From contig CANJRD010000023.1 in the NCBI GenBank assembly GCA_947476695.1, positions 1 through 54,504 of the forward strand: a DNA stretch of 54,504 bases. Reading direction: 5' to 3'. Below, one piece after another: positions 33,081 to 40,041 of this stretch; position 1 is the stretch's first letter, and each line of letters opens with the position of its first letter. The notes beneath the pieces were generated by a model, which saw only the letters and a list, made by a program, of their open reading frames with translations, was not told where the DNA came from and did no database searches. The stretch is from Rhodospirillaceae bacterium (GTDB taxonomy: Bacteria; Pseudomonadota; Alphaproteobacteria; Rhodospirillales; Rhodospirillaceae). Both the position numbers and the translations under genes were made by a program.

Positions 33081-33482
33081 TTGACCCCGTCGACCTCACA
33101 GCGCATTTGCATCATCGACGACGACGATGCCGTGCGCGACTCCCTCGGAGTGTTGCTGCGCTCCTACGGTTACGATGTGGGCGATTTCGCATCCGCGCAT
33201 GATTTCCTGATGGAGGCTTACGCCGTCGGCGAACGCTTCGATTGCGCCATCGTCGATTTGCAGATGCCGGGCATCTCCGGCCTTGAGCTGTTCCATCTCC
33301 TGCGCAAACGCAGGTCTTCACTTCCCTTCGTCATGATCACCGGCCGCGCCGACAGCACGCTGAAAGAGCGCGCGCGTCGCGGCGGTGTCGTCGCGATGCT
33401 CGACAAACCGATCGGCGCGAATGCGTTGATCGACGCGATCTCCAAGGCGAATACCGCATCAACTCCAAGGGGGCATACATGA
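33081..33482 (+). CDS. Single-domain (receiver-only) response regulator
   Basis: A 133-aa receiver domain without an output domain: ICIIDDDDAVRDSLGVLLRS, the phosphoacceptor Asp in CAIVDLQMPGISGLELFHLL, Thr in FVMITGRADSTLKERARRG and Lys in VAMLDKPIGANALIDA. Such proteins usually shuttle phosphate or act by protein contact. A TTG start at 33081 with GGAGA 5 nt upstream is preferred over GTG 33054, since it gives the standard receiver N-terminus. Its stop overlaps the next ATG (ATGA), so it is coupled to the coiled-coil gene. Sequence similarity to the FixJ receiver suggests duplication. Confidence 0.85.
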   Translation: MTPSTSQRICIIDDDDAVRDSLGVLLRSYGYDVGDFASAHDFLMEAYAVGERFDCAIVDLQMPGISGLELFHLLRKRRSSLPFVMITGRADSTLKERARRGGVVAMLDKPIGANALIDAISKANTASTPRGHT

Positions 33483-34051
33483 CGCCCGTTTCTCATACCG
33501 TTCACGAGTTGACCCTATGGTCGAAAGCTCGTCTCGACGAACTCGATGGCGCCGTGAGCGCGATGGAAGGTCGCATGGCCGAGACCAGCGAAGCGGTTCG
33601 GCTGCAAGCGCATCTGGCCTTGCTCGATGCCCGAAAGTGGCGTGAAGGTTTCAGGGCGCGCGCACGCGACTTGCGACGCACCGTCGACAGTGGCGCGAAC
33701 CAAGCCAAGCACGATCTCGACCAAGCCTGGAATGAATTCGAGACGGCGTTCAACCGTTGGGTCGCCGCGACCGGCCAGGATGCCGTCGAACTGACGGCGC
33801 GCACGCGCGCCCAACTCGGTGCCTGGGATCGGCTGCTCGCGAGCACGAAGTCCAAGATCGACGCCCGCGCGAATGAAATGGAAGCGGGCGGTTTGCGGAT
33901 GCTGGAGGATGCGGCCTCCGTGCAGAGCTCTCAGTTGCAGAAGATGCAAGCCGCGGGCGCGGCCGCCTATGCGGCCTGGGTAGAGGCCCTGAATCAATCC
34001 CGATCGGCTTTTGATCAAGCCCTGCAAGCCACGCGCACCTACCTCAAGTAA
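33479..34051 (+). CDS. Helical coiled-coil protein of unknown function
   Basis: A 190-aa, almost entirely helical, charged protein without signal peptide or membrane helix. Segments such as LDELDGAVSAMEGRMAETSE and KWREGFRARARDLRRTVDSG have heptad-like spacing, and the C-terminal third is Ala/Gln-rich (LQKMQAAGAAAYAAWVEAL). It recalls phasins or apolipoprotein-like helical proteins but has no diagnostic motif. Coupled to the receiver gene by an ATGA overlap, it may be the partner that the receiver controls. I do not recognise a named family. Confidence 0.65.
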   Translation: MTPVSHTVHELTLWSKARLDELDGAVSAMEGRMAETSEAVRLQAHLALLDARKWREGFRARARDLRRTVDSGANQAKHDLDQAWNEFETAFNRWVAATGQDAVELTARTRAQLGAWDRLLASTKSKIDARANEMEAGGLRMLEDAASVQSSQLQKMQAAGAAAYAAWVEALNQSRSAFDQALQATRTYLK

Positions 34052-34066
34052 GCAAGGAGTTGGTGG

Positions 34067-34186
34067 ATGTCGCCGTTAGTGACCTTGGCCTTGGCGCTGT
34101 TCAGCGGCGTCTATGCCGTATATCTCGCCGACCGCGCGCCGCTCAGCTTGTCGCCGACGCGAAGAATAGCGCATACGCCGCCATAA
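34067..34186 (+). CDS. Possible 39-aa small membrane protein
   Basis: An ATG at 34067 has a strong AAGGAG 7 nt upstream, just after the coiled-coil gene. It opens MSPLVTLALALFSGVYAVYL, a single hydrophobic helix, then a basic tail PTRRIAHTPP to TAA 34184-34186. The 3' end overlaps the convergent FMN-binding gene by 44 bp. The ribosome site and helix support it; no homologue is known to me, so it may be chance. Confidence 0.45.
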   Translation: MSPLVTLALALFSGVYAVYLADRAPLSLSPTRRIAHTPP

Positions 34187-34670
34187 TCCGCCGCACGCCG
34201 ACGGCGACGTGTTCGCTAGATAGCGACACGCCGGAGATAATCTCGATCCCCGCGGCGAGGTCGTACTGCGGATTGTGATGCTTGCCGTTGAACTGCGTGA
34301 GCCAACGCGGACTGCGAATGGCTTCGTACTGCGGCAGACACTCAAGGATCTCGACGCCTTTGATCGAGCCATCCTTGTTCACCCCGACGACGTAGCGAAT
34401 CAGATCGTCACGGCCCGGCACCTGGTCGATAAAGACCCAGCCGCCCGTCGATGCTTTCCAGGCCTTGATCTTGTATCCCGGCACACTGCCGCGCCCTTCC
34501 TTGATCAGGGCAGCGACCTGGGCAATGTCCATGGTGATATCGCGCGGGGTGAACTTCGCGCCTGGAAACAGCTTTGCCTGCGCCTGAGGCAGGGTCTGAT
34601 ACTGGAATGCCTGGGCGGCGGGCGCCGCTGCGATGACCGCGGCGGGGAAAAGGAGGAAACGGGAGCGCAT
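34143..34670 (-). CDS. Exported FMN-binding domain protein (ApbE flavinylation substrate)
   Basis: A 175-aa protein. A signal peptide MRSRFLLFPAAVIAAAPAAQ is followed by the RnfG/NqrC-type FMN-binding domain: GWVFIDQVPGRDDLIRYVVG, VNKDGSIKGVEILECLPQYE. The C-terminal IEIISGVSLSSEHVAVGV is the flavinylation motif (consensus SGA-S/T-x-S); here Val replaces Ala and Ser would carry the FMN phosphoester. ATG 34670 is chosen since it starts the signal peptide; the open frame extends upstream without sense. It is divergent from apbE, so enzyme and substrate are neighbours. It should pass electrons in the periplasm. Confidence 0.85.
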   Translation of the reverse strand: MRSRFLLFPAAVIAAAPAAQAFQYQTLPQAQAKLFPGAKFTPRDITMDIAQVAALIKEGRGSVPGYKIKAWKASTGGWVFIDQVPGRDDLIRYVVGVNKDGSIKGVEILECLPQYEAIRSPRWLTQFNGKHHNPQYDLAAGIEIISGVSLSSEHVAVGVRRIMAAYALFFASATS

Positions 34671-34881
34671 CAGTTCATCAACCTGTTGTGCCAGCCTGTT
34701 AGCCCCCTGGGCAGAAAGCTGGCCAGGGCGGTCGTTCGAATAAGTGTAACTTAGGGAAGGCTTCCGATTCACGCCTCTAATGAATTTGTCCACCGAGTGG
34801 GCTGGCGGCCAATCCTAGGTCGACCGCCCGGCCCGCGCCCCCGCTAGACTACGCCTTCCAAAACCCGAGACCCGTTTGCTC

Positions 34882-35763
34882 ATGTCCCCCTCTCCCGGCG
34901 CGCCGATCCGGCGGGCCCAGCCCCTTCTCGGAACCCAGGTTTCCATCAGCGTTGCCGGCCTCGGCGCGAAGGCGGCCCATGCGGCTATCGAGCGCGGGTT
35001 CGCCGCCGTTGCGCGCATCCAACGGCTCATGAGCTTCCACGAAGCCGACAGCGACCTGTCGCGGATGAATAGCGATGCAGCCCGCCGGGCCGTCGCTGTC
35101 GATAAAGACACCTATGCGGTTATGGCTAAAGCGCAGGAACTGAGCGAGCGCTCGGGCGGCGTTTTCGACGTGACCGTCGGCGGCCGCCTGGTCGCGATGG
35201 GATTCCTGCCTCGTCCGGCGGCGGGACGTCCCAATGCCCGCGCCTGTTGGCGCGATGTCGAACTGCTTGGCCGCAACCGCGTGCGGTTCGCCAAGCCGCT
35301 GTGGGTCGATCTGGGCGGAATCGCCAAAGGCTACGCGGTCGACATCGCCCTTGCTGAAATGTCAGCGCCACCCCGCGCGCAAGTGGTCATCAATGCCGGC
35401 GGCGACTTGCGCATCGCCGGCCCCGGAACGGAACGGGTGCTCTTGCGAGCGCCCGTCAGCGATGGAATGTTAGCCGTGGTCGAGCTGCAAGACGGCAGCC
35501 TGGCAAGCAGCAGCGGGCGCGAGACCCGCAAGCGGATCAGGGGACGCGACGTGGGGCCGCATTTTCACGGTCTAACCCGCGCCTCCGTCGGTACGCGCAG
35601 CTTTGCCTCGGTGCTGGCGCCGGAATGCATCGTCGCTGACGGCTTGACCAAAATCGTGCTCGCGCTCGGGACGCGGGCCGAGGGGGTTTTGCGGTCCTAT
35701 GGCGCTATCGCACACCTGTACAGTCCCGGTCGCGGATGGCGCACGCTAGGAGCTGATGAATGA
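34882..35763 (+). CDS. apbE: FAD:protein FMN transferase
   Basis: A 293-aa ApbE-family enzyme that moves FMN from FAD to a Thr/Ser of exported proteins. RRAQPLLGTQVSISVAGLGA opens the domain. IQRLMSFHEADSDLSRMNSD, SGGVFDVTVGGRLVAMGFL and LWVDLGGIAKGYAVDIALAE are hallmark blocks, and SFASVLAPECIVADGLTKIV is the metal-site region. No clear lipobox or signal peptide is seen, so its location is uncertain. ATG 34882 is used; TTG 34876, better spaced from GAGA, is possible. Its stop overlaps the start of the membrane cytochrome-like gene. Partner substrate: the divergent FMN-binding gene. Confidence 0.93.
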   Translation: MSPSPGAPIRRAQPLLGTQVSISVAGLGAKAAHAAIERGFAAVARIQRLMSFHEADSDLSRMNSDAARRAVAVDKDTYAVMAKAQELSERSGGVFDVTVGGRLVAMGFLPRPAAGRPNARACWRDVELLGRNRVRFAKPLWVDLGGIAKGYAVDIALAEMSAPPRAQVVINAGGDLRIAGPGTERVLLRAPVSDGMLAVVELQDGSLASSSGRETRKRIRGRDVGPHFHGLTRASVGTRSFASVLAPECIVADGLTKIVLALGTRAEGVLRSYGAIAHLYSPGRGWRTLGADE

Positions 35764-36230
35764 AAAGACCCAATGCCGGACGTGTCGGGCATCTGCCGTC
35801 ACGCCGCAAGCTGAGCATTTACGTCGCGAGTGCGGGCGTGTGGATAACCGGCTGCATCTGGCTGCTGTTCCACTATTTCGTGAAGATTGAGGACGAGTTC
35901 GGATTCGAGACACCCCATCCCGGCGAGCACTACTCGCTGATCGCGCACGCCTTGTTTGCCTTCGCGGCGATCTGGTTCTTTGGGGTGCTGTGGCCCGGTC
36001 ACGTCAAGAAGAGTTGGAAGGCGAATATCCGGCGCTGGAGCGGCGGGTTCATCTTCGGCTTCACCATGTGGCTCTCGGTGACCGGTTATCTGCTCTACTA
36101 CATCGGCAGCGACTTCTGGCGCAGCACGACGTCTCTCGCGCATTGGATCTCGGGCGTCGCCGCGTTGGTGCCCTTCGTATGGCACCTCGTCACGCGTAGC
36201 GCATCGCGCAAGGACGCGGAGCAGGTCTGA
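35760..36230 (+). CDS. Four-helix His-rich membrane protein, flavinylation-associated cytochrome-like
   Basis: A 156-aa inner-membrane protein with four helices: VWITGCIWLLFHYFVKI, SLIAHALFAFAAIWFFGVLW, GFIFGFTMWLSVTGYLLYYI and HWISGVAALVPFVWHLVTR. Histidines lie in or at the edge of three helices (LLFHYF, LIAHALF, LAHWISG, VWHLVT), as expected for b-type heme ligands. The pattern fits the DUF4405-like proteins often linked with ApbE. ATGA overlap with apbE shows coupling. I infer that it passes electrons between the quinone pool and the flavinylated FMN-binding protein; heme binding is not proven. Confidence 0.7.
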   Translation: MKRPNAGRVGHLPSRRKLSIYVASAGVWITGCIWLLFHYFVKIEDEFGFETPHPGEHYSLIAHALFAFAAIWFFGVLWPGHVKKSWKANIRRWSGGFIFGFTMWLSVTGYLLYYIGSDFWRSTTSLAHWISGVAALVPFVWHLVTRSASRKDAEQV

Positions 36231-36236
36231 CGGCAA

Positions 36237-37067
36237 TCACCTGGGCGATTTTGCTTCCATGATCTGCGCCTGGATCGGCGCCGGTGCGACAATGCCGCGC
36301 GCGCGGAGCGCCGTGACCATCGCCTTGCGAACCTCGCCGGCTACCGCCGGGTAATCGGCCAGATCGACCCAGGGCTTGGCGCTGAGCGCGATCACGCCTT
36401 TTTCAAATCCTGTGACCGCGATGGGCGGCGCCGGCTCCTTCAGGCAGCGGGGGTTGTCGCGCAATACCTCGCTCATGGTCGTGAGCGCGACATCGAGCTC
36501 CGTGTTGGGCGCGACCTCCAACGTGATGTCGAGCTGCCGGATGCGTCCGTAGTTATGCAAAATCTCGCCTGCGATCTTCCTATTTGGAATAACGACCCGC
36601 GACAGATCGCGATGGCTAAGGATGGTGTTCGACAGATCGATCGCCGCGACCTGCCCCTCCTCGCCCGCGACAGAGATATAATCGCCGACGCGGAACGGCT
36701 TGGTGAAAATGATCATGAAGCCGGCCGCAAGATTGCTCAGCACGCCTTGCATCGCCAATGCGACACCCGCACCCGCAACACCCAGGCCCGCGATGAGCGG
36801 CAGCAGCTGCACACCGAGGTTCTGCAAGGCCATGATCGCGAAGAGACCGAACACGGTGATATTCACGCCACGCACGAACAGCTGATGCACGGGCGGCTCC
36901 AGATGGAAGCGCCGAACGCTGCGACCTGCGATTTCTGATATCCACTTTCCGACAAAGCGGCCGGCGATCAGAAGAACAATCGCCACCAGCAGCTTCGGAC
37001 CGAACTCCATCGACATGGTCGCGAAGGCCTGACGGAGATTGTCGATCATACGGAATTCAGAGTTCAT
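36237..37067 (-). CDS. MscS-family mechanosensitive channel
   Basis: A 276-aa small-conductance channel with three N-terminal helices and a cytoplasmic vestibule. The pore helix reads GLGVAGAGVALAMQGVLSNL then AAGFMIIFTKPFRVGDYISV, the glycine/alanine packing typical of MscS TM3 and the following beta domain. GQVAAIDLSNTILSHRDLSR and VVIPNRKIAGEILHNYGRIR are further family blocks. It opens on membrane tension to relieve hypoosmotic stress. It converges on the membrane cytochrome-like gene and is divergent from the ThDP gene. Confidence 0.93.
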   Translation of the reverse strand: MNSEFRMIDNLRQAFATMSMEFGPKLLVAIVLLIAGRFVGKWISEIAGRSVRRFHLEPPVHQLFVRGVNITVFGLFAIMALQNLGVQLLPLIAGLGVAGAGVALAMQGVLSNLAAGFMIIFTKPFRVGDYISVAGEEGQVAAIDLSNTILSHRDLSRVVIPNRKIAGEILHNYGRIRQLDITLEVAPNTELDVALTTMSEVLRDNPRCLKEPAPPIAVTGFEKGVIALSAKPWVDLADYPAVAGEVRKAMVTALRARGIVAPAPIQAQIMEAKSPR

Positions 37068-37190
37068 CGCGGCCCCCCTCGAGTCGAGGATTCCTCACAT
37101 TCCACGTACGCGGACGCAAGGTTTACGTGCGCCTTTATGGTTCGCTGCACCCGCGAAAACGAACCGCCACGGGGGGAGTCTATTCAAGCT

Positions 37191-37209
37191 AAGAGGCGAC
37201 ACGCCTCTT
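37191..37209. promoter_or_regulatory. Inverted repeat upstream of the exported ThDP enzyme
   Basis: AAGAGGCG and CGCCTCTT form a perfect 8-bp stem with an ACA loop, 54 bp before the GTG start. It is followed by TCATGATG, not a U-run. It may be an operator or a leader hairpin. Confidence 0.4.
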
Positions 37210-37262
37210 TCATGATGTATTCTCCTGCACGGATTCAGGAATTTCGATCGGGAGGGCGAACC

Positions 37263-39158
37263 GTGGATCAAGACCAGAACGGATCGGCGTTGAACCGCCG
37301 CAATTTGCTCAAGGGCGCGTCCCTGGCAGGCGCTGCGGCACTGGGCACTCAGGTAGCGGCCGAACCGCCGGCCGCCAAACCGGCCGCAACGGCGAAAACC
37401 GACGGCGCGGGCCCGAACGCAATCGCGGGCGGCGATTACATGGTCGACGTTCTGAAGTCGTTGAAGCTCGACTACATCGTCGCCAATCCCGGTTCCAGTT
37501 TCCGCGGCCTGCATGAATCGTTGCTGAACTACGGCGGCAACCGCGCGCCGGAATTCATCACCTGCATGCACGAAGAAAGCTCGGTCGCGATGGCGCATGG
37601 CTACGCCAAGACGACGGGCCGTCCGCTGTGCTTCCTCGCCCACTCCACCGTCGGTCTGCAGCACGCCTCTATGGCGCTGTATAACGCATGGTGCGACCGC
37701 GTGCCGGTGATCGGCGTGCTGGGCAACATCATGAACGCCGCCGCGCGCCGTCCGGGCATCGAGTGGTACCACACGGCGCAGGACCCCTGCGCGATGGTGC
37801 GCGATTACACCAAGTGGGACGATCAACCGAACTCGCTGCAGCACTTCGGTGAGTCTCTCGTGCGCGCCTACAAGATCGCGATGACCCCGCCGATGGGGCC
37901 GACCATCGTCGTCGCCGACGGCGAACTGCAGGAAATGCACATGAAGGATGTGAAGGGCGACCTTCACCTTCCGCGGCTCGCATTGCCGCAACCACCGCAG
38001 GCCGAAGACTCTGCGCTGCGCGACGCCGCGAAGCTGTTGGCCAAAGCCGAACGCCCGATCATTTATGCCGACCGCATGGCGCGCACGCCGGAAGGCATGA
38101 CCCTGCTGGTGCAGTTGGCCGAGACGCTGGGCTGCCCGGTGGTCGACATGGGCGGGCGCATGAATTTCCCCAACAACCATCCGCTGTCGCAGAACGAGCG
38201 CGGCGGACAGTTGCTGCGTCAGGCCGACGTGATCCTGGCGCTGGAAGTCGCAGACCTGTGGGGTATGACCCACGAGTTCATCGATAACGAAGAGCAGACG
38301 GTTCAGTCCAAGATCCGTGCGGGCGCGAAGATCATCAGCATCAGCTCCACCGAGCTATACCTGAAGTCCAACTACCAGGACTTCCAGCGTTACGCCGAGC
38401 CCGACTACCCGATGGCTGGCGACGCGCAAGCCTCGCTGCCGTCGCTGATCGAATTCTGCAAGCGCGAGATCGACGACGGCGCGCGCGGCCGCATCTCCAA
38501 GCGTGCCGAAGATCATGCCGCCGCGAAAGCCAAAGCCTACGAAGCCACGCGCAACAATGCCGCGGTTGCTTGGAACGCCTCGCCCGTCTCGACCGCCCGT
38601 CTCGCCGCCGAAATCTGGTCGGTGATCAAGGACGAAGATTGGGCGCTGGTCTCCAACGACGCGCTTAGCGGCTGGGCACGTCGTCTTTGGACGTTCAACC
38701 GTCACTATCGCTACATCGGCGGCGCCGGCGGCGGCGGTGTCGGTTACTGTCTGCCCGCGTCGGTCGGCGCGGCGCTGGCCCATCGCGGCACGGGTCGCAT
38801 CGCGATCAACCTTCAGGCCGACGGCGACATGATGTACGCGCCGGGTGCGTTGTGGACGGCCGTGCACCACAAGGTGCCGCTGCTGACGATCATGCACAAC
38901 AACCGTGCGTACCATCAGGAAATCATGCACGTGCTCCGCATGGCCAATCGCCGCGACCGCGATCCCAGCACGTCGCATATCGGCACCACCATCGACAATC
39001 CGTACATCGATTACGCGACGCTCGCCAAGTCGATGGGCATGTATGCCGAAGGCCCGATCTCAGATCCGGCGCAGGTCGGCAAGGCGATCCGCCGCGCGCT
39101 CGAAGTCGTCAAGCAAGGCTCGCCCGCGCTCGTCGATATCGTCACGCAACCGCGCTAA
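37263..39158 (+). CDS. Tat-exported thiamine-diphosphate-dependent enzyme (acetolactate synthase/benzoylformate decarboxylase fold)
   Basis: A 631-aa protein whose N-terminus LNRRNLLKGASLAGAAALG is a twin-arginine signal, so it should fold with cofactor in the cytoplasm and be exported. The catalytic Glu104 is in TCMHEESSVAMAHGYAKTTG. The central domain has MGGRMNFPNNHPLSQ. The ThDP/Mg site is INLQADGDMMYAPGALWTAV then LLTIMHNNRAYHQE (Asp-Gly-Asp ... Asn-Asn). GTG 37263 is chosen with GGGAGG 7 nt upstream. A class I cytochrome c gene follows 14 bp later. ThDP enzymes in the periplasm are rare; the substrate, probably a 2-oxoacid, is inferred only from fold, and electron transfer to the cytochrome is inference. 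Confidence 0.85.
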   Translation: MDQDQNGSALNRRNLLKGASLAGAAALGTQVAAEPPAAKPAATAKTDGAGPNAIAGGDYMVDVLKSLKLDYIVANPGSSFRGLHESLLNYGGNRAPEFITCMHEESSVAMAHGYAKTTGRPLCFLAHSTVGLQHASMALYNAWCDRVPVIGVLGNIMNAAARRPGIEWYHTAQDPCAMVRDYTKWDDQPNSLQHFGESLVRAYKIAMTPPMGPTIVVADGELQEMHMKDVKGDLHLPRLALPQPPQAEDSALRDAAKLLAKAERPIIYADRMARTPEGMTLLVQLAETLGCPVVDMGGRMNFPNNHPLSQNERGGQLLRQADVILALEVADLWGMTHEFIDNEEQTVQSKIRAGAKIISISSTELYLKSNYQDFQRYAEPDYPMAGDAQASLPSLIEFCKREIDDGARGRISKRAEDHAAAKAKAYEATRNNAAVAWNASPVSTARLAAEIWSVIKDEDWALVSNDALSGWARRLWTFNRHYRYIGGAGGGGVGYCLPASVGAALAHRGTGRIAINLQADGDMMYAPGALWTAVHHKVPLLTIMHNNRAYHQEIMHVLRMANRRDRDPSTSHIGTTIDNPYIDYATLAKSMGMYAEGPISDPAQVGKAIRRALEVVKQGSPALVDIVTQPR

Positions 39159-39172
39159 GGGGGATCGAGTTC

Positions 39173-39517
39173 ATGCGTATGTTCGTTATCGCTGCCGCCC
39201 TGCTGGTCTCGGCGCCGGCTTTCGCCGCGGACAATACCGTCACCGAAGGTAAGCGGCTGTACAACTTCAAGGGTTGCTATCAGTGCCACGGTTACGTCGG
39301 CCAAGGCGGCGCCGGCGTGCGTCTCGCACCCGACGTGAAGCCCTATGAAGTCTTCTCGGACTTCGTGCGCCACACCACGGGCGCGATGCCGTCCTACAGC
39401 GAGAAGATCCTAGCCGAAGACGAACTCAAGAAGATCTATGCCTTCTTGCAGACCATGCCCAAGGCGGTGGATGTCGCAAAGACGCCGCTGCTGATGAACG
39501 CCGCGACCGGCAAGTAG
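39173..39517 (+). CDS. Periplasmic class I cytochrome c
   Basis: A 114-aa protein with a Sec signal peptide (MRMFVIAAALLVSAPAFA, cut before ADNT). The heme site is Cys35-x-x-Cys38-His39 in FKGCYQCHGYVGQGGAGVRL, and the likely axial Met is in HTTGAMPSYSEKILAEDELK. A 14-bp gap from the ThDP enzyme, with AGGGGG ahead of the ATG, makes one operon. Its likely role is electron acceptor for the exported enzyme, feeding a terminal oxidase; this is inferred from position. A longer upstream open frame is only an out-of-frame reading of the ThDP gene. Confidence 0.9.
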   Translation: MRMFVIAAALLVSAPAFAADNTVTEGKRLYNFKGCYQCHGYVGQGGAGVRLAPDVKPYEVFSDFVRHTTGAMPSYSEKILAEDELKKIYAFLQTMPKAVDVAKTPLLMNAATGK

Positions 39518-39523
39518 TCCGAC

Positions 39524-39610
39524 GATCGACCCGGGAGGAAATGGCTCCGGCTATTTCTTCTTGGTCGTCGCCAGCTCCCAGGAAACCGTCCTCCACATCG
39601 CGGGCGCGGC
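39524..39610 (-). pseudogene. Remnant 3' end of a SAM-dependent methyltransferase
   Basis: This stretch matches 43930-44015, the end of the intact methyltransferase, at roughly 80 percent by eye. Both contain GACGATCGACCC, then GGAGGA and GGCTATTTCTTCTT, the antisense of the closing Lys-Lys-Lys-stop. No full gene remains here. It forms a direct repeat with the intact copy, the two flanking the TonB receptor and phytase genes. Confidence 0.65.
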
Positions 39611-39951
39611 TGTGGCCCACGCGGTCACGAGACCGTGATGACGGTCGCGCTGCGACGACGGCTGTAACTCTTGCGAGATGTGAAAATGGTCGGGCCCGCG
39701 ACTGAAGAGGAGTGAACTCCTGCTCGGGGGAGAATGAGCCGCCGCGGACCCGCAGGACCTTGATCGCATGGAACCCACGCGTTGTCAGCACGCGCGGCGA
39801 TTAAAATCTTGCCATGCCGATCACATTCATTTCATCGGTGATTTGCTGATGCCGGACGCCTGGTCGACTGAGTTGACTTTCAACCCGACCGTATTTCGAT
39901 GGTGCGCGGCGATGCGCTTGCCGCTCAACGCGGCTCTCCCCAACTTATAAA
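39611..39951. other. Gene-poor spacer before the phytase operon
   Basis: About 340 bp between the methyltransferase remnant and the Pho-box candidate. Several short overlapping frames occur on the minus strand (one reads HAIKVLRVRGGSFSPEQEF), which may be more decayed coding sequence, but no intact gene or clear RNA was found. Confidence 0.5.
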
Positions 39952-39996
39952 TGTCATAGTGGCGTCATACGTACGTCATGGCTCCCCTGCTATGCG
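39952..39996 (+). promoter_or_regulatory. Candidate Pho box (PhoB site) and -10 of the receptor-phytase operon
   Basis: TGTCAT (39952), CGTCAT (39963) and CGTCAT (39974) are three direct repeats at exact 11-bp spacing, as in PhoB boxes (7-bp repeats with 4-bp spacers). TATGCG at 39991 begins about 10 bp past the last repeat, the usual place of the -10 in Pho promoters, and the ATG is at 40042. This predicts induction by phosphate starvation. The pattern is seen; PhoB binding is inferred. Confidence 0.7.
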
Positions 39997-40041
39997 ACCG
40001 GCCTTGAACAAAGCCGTTCGGCTTCTGCGGGGGAACTAAAC

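Noticed and set aside
37095-38273. 392-codon minus-strand frame across the ThDP enzyme
   Set aside because: It is antisense to a clear enzyme and rich in Arg/His with no recognisable domain.
38687-39517. 276-codon version of the cytochrome c gene
   Set aside because: The first 160 codons lie out of frame in the ThDP gene; ATG 39173 starts a proper signal peptide.
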